49,734 bases of DNA from CAYOHP01 sp964403795 [NCBI: uncultured bacterium] (GTDB lineage Bacteria > Muiribacteriota > UBA6191 > CAZXTJ01). The number at the start of each line of letters is the position of its first letter. The stretch's first letter is position 1. Made by a program: the position numbers and the translations under genes. The DNA lies in assembly GCA_964403795.1 (NCBI GenBank), contig CAYOHP010000035.1, positions 1-49,734 on the forward strand, read 5' to 3'. Of the stretch, positions 41,114-49,395 are shown in pieces. The notes below the pieces were generated by a model. The model did no database searches. It saw only the letters and a list, made by a program, of their open reading frames with translations, and was not told the origin of the DNA.

Positions 41114-41830
41114 TCATTCCACCAGGCGTGCCTTCAGGGCCTCCCGGTGTCCGGACTCGAGCCCGCCCCTCGCCAGCAGGCCCACCAGGTCCAGCCCGGC
41201 CAGACAGTCCAGCAATGCCTGGCGGGAGGAGCCACCGCGAGCCTCGAAGAAGGCGTCGATGACGGGCGTCTGGTCGGGATGCCCCCGAGCCGCGAAGAGC
41301 TGCGGCATGGCGCTCGCGCCCGCCTCGTAGTCGTCGGCGATGACCGGGGCGGGCACGCCCACCAGCGCCAATACCAGCGTGGTCACCATGCCGGTGCGGT
41401 CCCGCCCCACGCTGCAGTGCACGGCCACGCCTCCCGGAGGCGCCTCGGCGACGGCCCGCAGCACCGCCGCGCTCCGCTCCGGGAAACGCTCCAGGTGAGG
41501 TGCGTAGAAGAGCGGGGTGCCGAACTGGGGGCCCGAGCGGAAGGGCTGCCAGAAATCCTCATCGTCCCCGTCCAGGGGCAGATGCAGGGTGCGCAGCGCC
41601 CCCGGGCGCCTGGCGCGATCGTCACCCCGCTCGTCCGGATTGCGCAGGTCCACCACGGTGCGCACGCCGTGCTCCCACAGGGTCCGCCACCCTCGCTCGC
41701 TGAGCCCCTCGAGCGAATCGGCCCGCACCAGTGCGCGGGGGCGGGTCCTGCGCCCGTCGACGGTGGGCAGCCCACCCAGGTCGCGGGCGTTGAAGCAGCC
41801 CTCCAGGTGCAGGAAGCGGGGGGAGTTCAC
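41114..41830 (-). CDS. Protein-tyrosine phosphatase, PTP-like (Y_phosphatase3)
   Basis: About 238 residues. The N-terminus FNARDLGGLPTVDGRRTRP is typical of the bacterial Y_phosphatase3 family. RTVVDLRNPDER follows, and the catalytic loop is VHCSVGRDRTGM, with the CX5R nucleophile Cys139 and Arg145. Members dephosphorylate phosphotyrosine or phosphoinositides. The protein is cytoplasmic or exported without a visible signal. The GTG at 41830 is chosen because TAGCAT ends 7 nt before it. The ATG at 41839 would lie inside that box and is the alternative. Confidence 0.87.
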   Translation of the reverse strand: MNSPRFLHLEGCFNARDLGGLPTVDGRRTRPRALVRADSLEGLSERGWRTLWEHGVRTVVDLRNPDERGDDRARRPGALRTLHLPLDGDDEDFWQPFRSGPQFGTPLFYAPHLERFPERSAAVLRAVAEAPPGGVAVHCSVGRDRTGMVTTLVLALVGVPAPVIADDYEAGASAMPQLFAARGHPDQTPVIDAFFEARGGSSRQALLDCLAGLDLVGLLARGGLESGHREALKARLVE

Positions 41831-41837
41831 GGGCCCC

Positions 41838-41843
41838 ATGCTA
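41838..41843 (-). promoter_or_regulatory. -10 box TAGCAT of the phosphatase gene
   Basis: TAGCAT (41843-41838) lies 7 nt before the GTG at 41830. No strong -35 is visible, and there is no ribosome binding site. Confidence 0.4.
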
Positions 41844-41903
41844 CCCGCGACCACGCCCCGCGGCACGCCGGTTCGCAGCGCTCGGGAACCGGGAATCGGC
41901 GGG

Positions 41904-44129
41904 TCAGCGGACCTCGAAGCTCCCGGCCAGACCGGTCCCGGAGTCGGGTCCCACGTACACCTCGATGGTCCCCGGCTCGACCACCCACTCCCCGGTCTCC
42001 GTCGGGTAGGCCAGGTCCTCGTGTCCCAGCTCGAAGCGGACGACCCGGGTCTGTCCGGGTCGCAGGGTGACCCGCTGGAAGCCGCGTAGCTGCCGGAGCG
42101 GACGCACCACCCGCGCCACGGGGTCGCGCATGTAGAGCTGGACCACCTCGGTGCCGGAGCGGGCACCCACATTGGCGAGGCGCGCCGTGACCGTGACCCT
42201 CCCCCGGCGCTCCACCCGGCGGGGAGAGACCTCCAGGTCGCGGTACTCGAAACTCGTGTAGCTGCGTCCGGAACCGAAGGGATAGAGCGGCTCGTTGGGG
42301 GAATCCAGGTAGCGGGAGCGGTACTTCTCCCCGGGCCGGGCCGGATCGACCGGCCGCCCGGTGTTGCGGGAGGCCGCGAAGATCGGCACCTGGCCAAGCG
42401 AGCGCGGCATGGTGACCGGGAGCCGGCCCGAGGGAGCGGCCTTCCCGAGCAGGACATCGGCCAGTGCGGGGCCGCCCATGGTCCCGGGGAACCAGGCCAT
42501 GAGGAGCGCTGCCACGTGGCGCGACTCCCATTCCAGTGCCAGGGGCCGACCGCTCATCACCACCAGGACGACCGGCTTCCCGGTGGCGACCAGCTCCCGG
42601 ACCAGCTCGGACTGCACGCCGGGGAGATCGAGCCGGGTGCGGCTGGCGGCCTCGCCGGACATGTCGTAGGACTCGCCCATGACCGCCAACACCACCTCCG
42701 AGGCGGCCGCCGCGGCCAGGGCCGCGGCGAAGCCGGACCGGTCCTCCCCGTCGACCGCGCATCCCCGCGCGTGGCGGAGGATGGCACCCTCGCCCAAGGC
42801 GGTGCGCAGCGCGCCCAGCACCGACTCGGGCCGCTCGCCGTCCCCGGCCGCCGACCATGAACCGATCAGGTCCCTGCGGGAATCGGCCAGGGGCCCCACC
42901 ACCGCCAGCGAGAGAGGACGCCGCGTCATCGGCAGGACCCCGCCGCGGTTCTCCAGCAGCACGAAGCTCTCCTGGGCCAGACGGCGCGCCGCCGCCAGGT
43001 GCGACGGGTGGAGGGCAGCCTGCCGCTGGCGCTCGCCGTCGCAGTAGCGGAAAGGATCCTCGAGGAGTCCCAGGCGCTCCTTGAGCAGGAGCACCCGGCG
43101 CACCGCGCCGTCGAGCCGCTCCGCCGGAACCGCACCCGCTCGTACGGCCGCCCCCAGGTGCCGCGAGAAGACCGAGCCCTGCATGTCCATGTCGACGCCG
43201 GCAGTGAAGGCCAGCCGCCCGGCTTCCGCCTCGTCGGACGCCAATCCGTGGGGGACCAGCTCGTTGATCGAGGTGTAGTCGGTGACCACCAGACCCGGGA
43301 AGCCCATGGTGTCCCGGAGCAGGTCGCCGAGCAGGAAGGGGTGGGCGGTGCAGGGAATTCCGTTCAGGTCATGGAAGGCGGTCATCACGGTCGCGGCGCC
43401 GGCGTCGAAGGCGGCCCGGAACGGCGGCAGGTACACCTCGTGGAGGGTCTGCCAGGAGAGGTCCACCGAGTGGTAGTCACGACCCGCCTGGGGCGCGCCG
43501 TAGGCGGCGAAGTGCTTGGCGCAGGCGGCCAGCGTGTCGACCGCCCCCAGGTCCTCCCCCTGGAAGCCCCGGACCCGTGCCCGCGCCACCTCGGAGCCGA
43601 GCCAGGGGTCCTCGCCGGCCCCCTCGGCGACGCGGCCCCAGCGCGGGTCCCGGGCCACGTCGACCATGGGTGCGAAGGTCCAGTGGATGCCCTCGGCGGC
43701 GGCCTCGGTGGCGGCGATGCGAGCCGCTCCCTGGATCGCCTCGAGGTCGAAGCTGGCCGCCTCGCCGAGGGGGATGGGGAAGATCGTGCGGTGCCCGTGC
43801 ACCACGTCGTAGCCGAACAGGAGGGGGATCCCCAGGCGGGAGCCGCGCACGGCGCGTTCCTGGAGCTGGCGGGTGAAGTCCGCGGTGTAGGCGTTGAAGA
43901 CGGCGCCCACCCGCCCTCGCGATACCTCCTCGGCGTAGTCACCGCGGATCGAGGGGCCGGTCACGTCCCAGTCGCTGGTCAGCAGGTTCAGCTGCCCGAC
44001 CTTCTCCTCGAGCGTCATGCGGCGGATCAGGGACTCGACGCGCTCGGAGCCAGAGGCCATACCGCGCGTCATGAGCAGGACCAGCAACGCTGCCTGGATC
44101 CGCGCCGCGAGCAGGGGGAGGCGCGTCAT
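41904..44129 (-). CDS. bglX: GH3 beta-glucosidase, BglX-type
   Basis: A 741-residue secreted enzyme with a signal peptide (1-25). The GH3 N-domain shows MTLEEKVGQLNLL, PLLFGYDVVHGHRTIFPIPL, VDVARDPRWGRVAEGAGEDP, the substrate-binding KHF (205-207) and the catalytic nucleophile Asp284 in LVVTDY. The GH3 C-domain (about 360-570) and a fibronectin-III-like end (about 650-735) complete the BglX layout. It releases glucose from the non-reducing end of beta-glucosides. Its ATG overlaps the stop of the GH144 gene (ATGA), so the natural substrate is probably beta-1,2-gluco-oligosaccharides (sophorose series) made by that enzyme. Confidence 0.92.
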   Translation of the reverse strand: MTRLPLLAARIQAALLVLLMTRGMASGSERVESLIRRMTLEEKVGQLNLLTSDWDVTGPSIRGDYAEEVSRGRVGAVFNAYTADFTRQLQERAVRGSRLGIPLLFGYDVVHGHRTIFPIPLGEAASFDLEAIQGAARIAATEAAAEGIHWTFAPMVDVARDPRWGRVAEGAGEDPWLGSEVARARVRGFQGEDLGAVDTLAACAKHFAAYGAPQAGRDYHSVDLSWQTLHEVYLPPFRAAFDAGAATVMTAFHDLNGIPCTAHPFLLGDLLRDTMGFPGLVVTDYTSINELVPHGLASDEAEAGRLAFTAGVDMDMQGSVFSRHLGAAVRAGAVPAERLDGAVRRVLLLKERLGLLEDPFRYCDGERQRQAALHPSHLAAARRLAQESFVLLENRGGVLPMTRRPLSLAVVGPLADSRRDLIGSWSAAGDGERPESVLGALRTALGEGAILRHARGCAVDGEDRSGFAAALAAAAASEVVLAVMGESYDMSGEAASRTRLDLPGVQSELVRELVATGKPVVLVVMSGRPLALEWESRHVAALLMAWFPGTMGGPALADVLLGKAAPSGRLPVTMPRSLGQVPIFAASRNTGRPVDPARPGEKYRSRYLDSPNEPLYPFGSGRSYTSFEYRDLEVSPRRVERRGRVTVTARLANVGARSGTEVVQLYMRDPVARVVRPLRQLRGFQRVTLRPGQTRVVRFELGHEDLAYPTETGEWVVEPGTIEVYVGPDSGTGLAGSFEVR

Positions 44130-45454
44130 GGCCGCTGCCCGGCCAGGTCGCGCACCGTGAATCCGAGGCGTTCCAGGCCTCTCCGGACCTCCGGCGCCTC
44201 CATGACCAGCCTCCACAGGAGGCCGCTCCGGTGGTTCTCGATCATCGCCACGATCGGACCCTGGTCGATGGCGAGGTAGTCGGGCGCCACCCACCCGGTC
44301 CGCGGCGAGAAGGCGTCGCGGAACCCCAGCCGACCGAAGAGCCGGCCGCCGTCCCAGGTGAGGAAGTGGAAGAGGGCCGCCCACGCGGCCTTCGGCAGGT
44401 AGGGGAAGGACGAGAGCGCGGCGGTGGGGGCCACCACGCCGCGATCGTGGGTCGGCGACCAGGCCCCGTAGCCCTCGGGCCCGTCGCTGGCGGTGAGCCC
44501 CCAACAGCGCGCCGAGTAGCCGAAGCCCCCGGGGTCGCGTCGGGCGTAGGCATGCTGGATCCGCGCCTGGGCCATGACCTGCTCGCGGTAGTCGGCGTGG
44601 CGATCCACCAGGCGGCGGGGGTCGAGGCCCAGGAACGAGTAGTGGGCGAAGAACAGCGGCCCCCCGAAGTCCGGCCCCAAGGGGAGACGGTGGCCCAGGT
44701 AGGTCCGTCCGTTCCCGAAATCGCCGCCCGAGGCCCAGCCCCGGTGGTAGGCCGCCGGGGCGATCGCGTGCGAGGCGGCACCGGCCGCCAGCACGTAGAG
44801 CACGAGCGCCTCGTTCCAGCCGCGCACCGGGAGGTCCATGGCGAACCCGTGGTGCGGCGACCAGTGCCAGTAGAGGACGTCGCGGCCCTGGGTGTACCAG
44901 TCCCACTCGACACCCGCCACCAGCTCGTCGATGGCGGCGCGCAGCCGGGCCTCGTCGCCCTCGCCATCGAAATAGCCGCGGGCTGCCAGGAGCCCTTGGA
45001 CCAGGAAGGCGGTCTCGACCAGGTCGCCGCCGTCGTCCCGCGGCGAGAAGGGCACCGTGCGCCCGGTGCTGCCGTCGAGCCAGTGGGGCCAGGCGCCGTG
45101 GAAGCGGTCGGCGCCGGCGAGGAAGGCGGTCATGCGGCGCAGCCGGTCCACCACCCCGGAGCGTTCCAGGAAGCCGCGGTGGGTTCCCGCCACCAGGGCC
45201 ATCACGCCGAAGCCGGTCCCGCCCGTGGTCACCACCTCCGGGGTGCTGGACCGCTCGGGAGCCATGCCCGATACCGGGTGCCCATGGTCCCAGAAGTAGC
45301 GGAGGGTCCGGACCTGGACCTCGTCGAGGAGCTCCCGCGCCGAGGTCCGGGCGGTGGCGGCCGAGTCGGCCGGCCGGGCGGCCGAGGCCGGGGCGGCCAG
45401 CGCCAACGCCAGCGCCGCGAAGAGGGGAAGGGCATGCGCCAGGGAATGCCTCAT
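44126..45454 (-). CDS. GH144-type endo-beta-1,2-glucanase (glucoamylase-like domain)
   Basis: A 442-residue secreted protein with a signal peptide (about 1-26). The chain matches the PF10091 glucoamylase-like domain, which defines GH144: VRTLRYFWDHGHPVSGMAPE, VVTTGGTGFGVMALVAG, DRFHGAWPHWLDGSTG, FSPRDDGGDLVETAFLVQGL, YWHWSPHHGFAMD and VRGWNEALVLYVLA. Characterised GH144 members cleave beta-1,2-glucans to sophoro-oligosaccharides. It is the first gene of a two-gene operon with a GH3 beta-glucosidase. The ATG lies 9 nt after a TACCAT box with no clear Shine-Dalgarno sequence. Confidence 0.88.
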   Translation of the reverse strand: MRHSLAHALPLFAALALALAAPASAARPADSAATARTSARELLDEVQVRTLRYFWDHGHPVSGMAPERSSTPEVVTTGGTGFGVMALVAGTHRGFLERSGVVDRLRRMTAFLAGADRFHGAWPHWLDGSTGRTVPFSPRDDGGDLVETAFLVQGLLAARGYFDGEGDEARLRAAIDELVAGVEWDWYTQGRDVLYWHWSPHHGFAMDLPVRGWNEALVLYVLAAGAASHAIAPAAYHRGWASGGDFGNGRTYLGHRLPLGPDFGGPLFFAHYSFLGLDPRRLVDRHADYREQVMAQARIQHAYARRDPGGFGYSARCWGLTASDGPEGYGAWSPTHDRGVVAPTAALSSFPYLPKAAWAALFHFLTWDGGRLFGRLGFRDAFSPRTGWVAPDYLAIDQGPIVAMIENHRSGLLWRLVMEAPEVRRGLERLGFTVRDLAGQRP

Positions 45455-45463
45455 CGGCCCGGG

Positions 45464-45469
45464 ATGGTA
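45464..45469 (-). promoter_or_regulatory. -10 box TACCAT of the beta-1,2-glucanase operon
   Basis: TACCAT (45469-45464) lies 9 nt before the ATG at 45454. The leader would be only a few nucleotides long. The -35 is weak. Confidence 0.35.
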
Positions 45470-45586
45470 CCAGGTTCCAGGCCGTGCGGCAGCTCGCCCG
45501 GCGAGGTGCCATGGGTCGCCGCGTCGGCGAAGTCCCGTCCCCGTGAGGGTGCGGCGTCCCCACCGGACGGCCTCTCCGTCCAGCGG

Positions 45587-45592
45587 TACCAT
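45587..45592 (+). promoter_or_regulatory. -10 box TACCAT of the M23 peptidase gene
   Basis: TACCAT (45587-45592) would give a leader of about 20 nt that contains GAAGGAGG before the TTG at 45618. The same hexamer serves the divergent glucanase operon. Confidence 0.35.
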
Positions 45593-45617
45593 GGGGCCGG
45601 TCCGAGAAGGAGGCCCC

Positions 45618-46700
45618 TTGATCCCCACCCTGCGAGCCACCCTCCTCGCCCTCTCGCTCTCCGCTCCCTTGGCCGCGGCCCCTCGGCTCGACCTCGGCCC
45701 TCCGGGACCCAACCTCCTGCGCGACGGCGCCTCGTTGCTCTTCCTGGGAGAGGCACGTCTCGCGATCGAGGGGAAGGGAGCGAGGCGCCTCGCCACCCTC
45801 GCTCTCGAGGTGCTGGGTGAGAGGGGCGAGCTCCTCCTCGTCACCAACGTGCAGGGGCTCGCGTTCGGAGGGCCGGGCTGGGTCCTCGGGGAAGCCCCCC
45901 CCACGGGAATCGACGTGCCATCCGGGAGGGAGCTCCTGCTCTACCTTCCCGAACTCGAGCTCACGGCTGCGTCTCGCCCCGCACTCCTCCGGGTCACGGC
46001 GGTCCTGAAGGGCGGAGAGGGTCTCGAGACGGCGCAGGCCGAACTCTCCCTCTCGGCCCTGCCGCTGGCCCCGGGTGCGCGGTTCCCGGCCTCGGGTACA
46101 TGGTTGGCGTTGAACGCTCCCTCGGGGAGGAGCGCGCACCGCCGGGCCGTCACCCTGCTGCCGGGGGAGCGCGCCTTCGCCAACGGCCAGCGCTATGCGC
46201 TCGATCTGGTCCGTTACGACCAGGAGGAGCACGCCCGCACCGGCCGCCTGGTGCTGCACCGCGGCGACCCGAGCGTACCCACCAGCTACCTCGCCTACGG
46301 AGAGCCGGTGCGCTCCGTGGCGGACGGGAAGGTGGTCCGGGTGGTCGACGGCCTCCCGGACATGCCCATCGGCCCGCCGAGCAACGCAGAGAACCCGGCG
46401 GGAAACCACGTGGTGGTCCATCATGGGCGCCGAGGCTTCGGGTACTACGCCCACCTCGCGCCGGGCAGCCCCACGGTCACGGAGGGCGAAGTGGTGGCCG
46501 AGGGCACGATCCTCGGCAAGGTCGGCAACTCCGGGAACACCTCGTCGCCTCATCTGCACTTCCACATGGCCGACGGCCCCGAGCTCTACGGCAGCCGCGC
46601 CCGGGGTATCGGGTTCCGCGACCTGTCGATCGCAGGGCGCGGGCGCTCGGTGCTGCCGGTGCATCCGCGGGACGGCGAGATCGTCACCGCGTCGCCCTGA
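45618..46700 (+). CDS. Secreted M23 (LytM-type) peptidase
   Basis: About 360 residues with a signal peptide (cut near APLAAA). A ~200-residue beta-rich N-terminal domain follows. The M23 domain at the C-terminus has the spread-out active site GNHVVVHHG, GFGYYAHLAPGS and the closing HLHFHMADG. The M23 family cuts peptide cross-links in peptidoglycan or secreted proteins, and this variant resembles outer-membrane or periplasmic LytM proteins. The first ligand pattern differs from classical HxxxD members, so activity needs confirmation. The TTG at 45618 has a strong GAAGGAGG 5 nt upstream. The in-frame ATG at 45591 overlaps the -10 box and is less likely. Confidence 0.85.
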   Translation: MIPTLRATLLALSLSAPLAAAPRLDLGPPGPNLLRDGASLLFLGEARLAIEGKGARRLATLALEVLGERGELLLVTNVQGLAFGGPGWVLGEAPPTGIDVPSGRELLLYLPELELTAASRPALLRVTAVLKGGEGLETAQAELSLSALPLAPGARFPASGTWLALNAPSGRSAHRRAVTLLPGERAFANGQRYALDLVRYDQEEHARTGRLVLHRGDPSVPTSYLAYGEPVRSVADGKVVRVVDGLPDMPIGPPSNAENPAGNHVVVHHGRRGFGYYAHLAPGSPTVTEGEVVAEGTILGKVGNSGNTSSPHLHFHMADGPELYGSRARGIGFRDLSIAGRGRSVLPVHPRDGEIVTASP

Positions 46701-46893
46701 GCGATCACCCCCTACGGGAGCGGGTCTCCACCAGGGACCCTTCTTCGGGAGCGGTACGAGATCAGGCGCGGCCCTCGGCGGTGCCCCGCGCGCTGGCGCC
46801 TTGCGCCCTGCCCCTGCCTTGACGCCGGGCCGGCGCCGGTGCGAGCCTCCCCGTCCTCGGGCCTCCCGTCGGGTCCGGGGAGGAGCCCCGAGC

Positions 46894-47817
46894 ATGCAGC
46901 ATCCCCTTCTCCCCCTCCTCCTGGCCGTCAGCCTGGCGACCAGCGTCCCGGCTCACCCCCGCTCCCTCGACCTCTCCACGCTCATGCCCGGCGACATGCA
47001 CGTGTCGGCCCTGGTCGACCTGGCCGCCCTGGGCCGCGACTTCCCGGGCCTGCTCGCGGACGGGTCGGTCGCAGAGCGGCTGGACTCCTGGGCCGCCGCG
47101 GGCTGGCCGGATCCGCGGCTCCACCCGGGTCCGCTCGGCCTGGCCGCCAACTTCGAAGGCAAGAGCCTGCGCGAGCTGGCGGCCTGGGCCGACGGTGGAT
47201 TCCAGGTCCGGGAACCCGCCCGGCGGGTGGCCGAGCGCCTCGGGATCGAGACCGAGGATCGGCCCTACCGCGGCACCCTCTTCCTGGTGCTGAAGTCGGC
47301 CGGAGCACCCCTGGCCGTGGCCGACCTGGGCGGGGAGATCGCCTTCGCCGGCTACGACGCCCGCTCCGAGCACCGGGTCGGTCCCTGGACGGTCGATACC
47401 GTCTCGGGGCAGAAGCGCTCGCTCCGGCAGGTCCACGGGCTCGGGCTCGTTCCCGGTACCTACCTGGTGGCCGCGGTGAACGTCCCGAAGCCGACCGCCG
47501 TCGCCCTCGCCGAGGCCACCGGGATCCCGCCCTTCGAGACCATGCTCCAGGGCGCCCTGGCCTGGAGCCGCTCCGGCAATCGGATGCGCATCGGCTGCGA
47601 GCTCACGACCCGGACCGCGATCGAAGCCAAGCTGCTCGCCTGGTCGATCCGGAAGGCCCTGGACGAGTGGAAGGCGAAGACCGACGACCCGACCCTGCGC
47701 TGGCTGCTCGACCACATCACGGTGGTCCAGTCGGGCAAGCGGGTCGAGGTCAAGCTCGATGCGGAGTTCGCCTCGTCTGCCCCAGCCCTGTCCCGGTTGG
47801 CGATCCGCCTCCGGTAG
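46894..47817 (+). CDS. Secreted protein of unknown function
   Basis: A 307-residue protein with a signal peptide (LLPLLLAVSLATSVPA). The mature domain is mixed alpha/beta, with VSALVDLAALGRDFPGL near the start and LTTRTAIEAKLLAWSIRKAL plus VVQSGKRVEVKLDAEF near the end. I do not recognise the family. GGGGAGGAG lies about 10 nt before the ATG, and a TTGACG -35 candidate sits at 46819-46824 with a poor -10. The last 68 bp overlap the convergent kinase gene, the longest overlap in the window. Confidence 0.65.
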   Translation: MQHPLLPLLLAVSLATSVPAHPRSLDLSTLMPGDMHVSALVDLAALGRDFPGLLADGSVAERLDSWAAAGWPDPRLHPGPLGLAANFEGKSLRELAAWADGGFQVREPARRVAERLGIETEDRPYRGTLFLVLKSAGAPLAVADLGGEIAFAGYDARSEHRVGPWTVDTVSGQKRSLRQVHGLGLVPGTYLVAAVNVPKPTAVALAEATGIPPFETMLQGALAWSRSGNRMRIGCELTTRTAIEAKLLAWSIRKALDEWKAKTDDPTLRWLLDHITVVQSGKRVEVKLDAEFASSAPALSRLAIRLR

Positions 47818-48784
47818 CCAGCAGTCCCACGGCCGCGACCGGTCCCGGAGAGGCCGGGACCCGCGCCCCCGACCCGATCCCCGACGAGCGGAAGCCGCGA
47901 CTCCCGATCCGGAGCTCCCGGGTCTTCGCCGCGGCGTGGGCCAGGTACCGCTCGATCTCCCGGGAGGAGCGGGGACGCCGCCCGGGGTCGTCCGACAGGC
48001 AACGCGCCAGGAGCACCGCGATCGGGGTGTCGGCTCTCACGCGGGAGAACCGCGGCGGAGGCAGCTTGCCCTCGATGCGGAGGTGGACCAGCTCGTCCCG
48101 CTCGAACGGCAGACGTCGCTCGATCAGCATGAAGAGCGTGACTCCCCACGAGTACCAGTCGCAGGCGGCGGTGGCCATGCTCCGTCCCATGAGCACCTCG
48201 GGTGCCATGTAGGCGAGGGTGCCCGCCACCTGGCCCACCCCGGTGAGCGGTGTCGAGGAGGGATCGAAGACCAGCCCGAAGTCGACCAGCACCGCCCTCT
48301 CCCCGGGATCGAGCAGGATGTTGGCGGGCTTCACGTCCCGATGGACCAATCCTGCCTCGTGGACCTGGTCCAGGGCCCGGGCCACCCCGAGCATGGCCGG
48401 CAGGCCAGCGGTCGCCACCGCCGGCAGCGGCCGCCCGTCGATGTGTTCCATCACCAGGAAATCGCGGCCTCCCAGCTGCCCGAAGGTGTAGAGGCGGGCC
48501 AGGTTGGGATGGTGGAGCCGGGCCATGGTCGCCGCCTCTCGCCGGAAGCGCTCCCGGGAGCTGGCCGGCCCCGCCACCGAGCGCAGCTTCACGGCCACCA
48601 GGCGCCCCAACCGGCGGTCCCTGGCCAGGAAGACCTCGCCCATGGCTCCCGCCCCTAGGAGCCGGAGCGGCTGGTACTCGGCCGCCAGCTCCCCGGGGAA
48701 CCGATCCACGGCGGACCCCGGATCGGGAATCCGGCCGGCCCGCCGACCGACCTGGGCCGCCTTCGCTGCCGTTCCCGCCGCCAT
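47750..48784 (-). CDS. Soluble eukaryotic-type Ser/Thr protein kinase
   Basis: A 344-residue protein. The kinase domain (about 35-300) is complete: GAGAMGEVF glycine loop, Lys66 in VAVKL, HRDVKPANIL at 148-157, DFG at 168-170 and GTLAYMAPEVL. No transmembrane helix is present. The final ~45 residues are low-complexity Gly/Pro/Ser and lie in the region that overlaps the convergent gene. The kinase should be active in the cytoplasm, but its input and targets are unknown. The ATG has a GGGAGGTCGGGG site upstream. Confidence 0.9.
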   Translation of the reverse strand: MAAGTAAKAAQVGRRAGRIPDPGSAVDRFPGELAAEYQPLRLLGAGAMGEVFLARDRRLGRLVAVKLRSVAGPASSRERFRREAATMARLHHPNLARLYTFGQLGGRDFLVMEHIDGRPLPAVATAGLPAMLGVARALDQVHEAGLVHRDVKPANILLDPGERAVLVDFGLVFDPSSTPLTGVGQVAGTLAYMAPEVLMGRSMATAACDWYSWGVTLFMLIERRLPFERDELVHLRIEGKLPPPRFSRVRADTPIAVLLARCLSDDPGRRPRSSREIERYLAHAAAKTRELRIGSRGFRSSGIGSGARVPASPGPVAAVGLLATGGGSPTGTGLGQTRRTPHRA

Positions 48785-48939
48785 GCCCCGACCTCCCGAC
48801 GAGCGGAACTCCGCAGGAGCCGTGCCACGCCGGTGTCGATCAGGGGGAAGGCCGGCAGGCGGAATCGCGTGCGTCCGGGTGACGCCCTACCGCTCCACCG
48901 ATTGGGTAGTCAGCGACACACCGAGGCTCGCGACCCTCC

Positions 48940-49395
48940 TCAGAGCGGCGGGATCCTGACGAGCTTCCCATCCTTGCCGAAAGAGCGGAGGTCGGCCTTG
49001 CGATCACCGGATTCGGCGATCCATTCACGGAAGTCGTACCCCTTGCCATCGCAGAGCTGGAGGATCCGGTCGAACTCCGCTTCGGCAAGCTTGCGCATCT
49101 TCCTCCGAGCGGCCGCGGTCCGCTGGAGGCGCGCCGCATTCGCGTCGAACCAGGCGAGGTAGCGCGACTTCCAGCCTGCGAAGTCCGAAGCGTGACAATG
49201 GAACCCGAACTCGGGATGGGCCTCGAGCAGGACCCGCAGCGCCACCACGGCCCCGAGGATCGCCCGGTCGGTCCGATCGTCCGATTCCGCCAGCTGGAGG
49301 TCGGCTGCGATGATCTTCTCGAGGTAGAAGAAGACCCTGCAATAGGCCGTCTCCGCATTCTCGCTGTCGAGCGGGCGCGGACCGTTGATTGGCAT
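48940..49395 (-). CDS. Small cytoplasmic helical protein of unknown function
   Basis: A 151-residue protein without signal peptide or membrane segment. It is predicted mostly helical, with a Leu/Ala-rich core (RAILGAVVALRVLLEAHPEF) and a basic middle part (RTAAARRKMRKLAEAEF). No family is recognised. A TAGGAT -10 candidate lies about 45 nt upstream, and a GGGAAGGG purine run stands before the ATG. Confidence 0.6.
   Translation of the reverse strand: MPINGPRPLDSENAETAYCRVFFYLEKIIAADLQLAESDDRTDRAILGAVVALRVLLEAHPEFGFHCHASDFAGWKSRYLAWFDANAARLQRTAAARRKMRKLAEAEFDRILQLCDGKGYDFREWIAESGDRKADLRSFGKDGKLVRIPPL

Noticed and set aside
40881-41117. A longer N-terminus for the secreted OB-like protein starting at ATG 41117, overlapping the phosphatase stop
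   Set aside because: The extra 79 residues are low-complexity and would bury the signal peptide. A good ribosome binding site supports 40880.
41904-46895. An open frame continuing upstream of the GH3 start for another ~900 codons
   Set aside because: The GH3 protein has its own signal peptide and an ATGA overlap with the GH144 gene. The upstream part is antisense or out of frame to recognised proteins.
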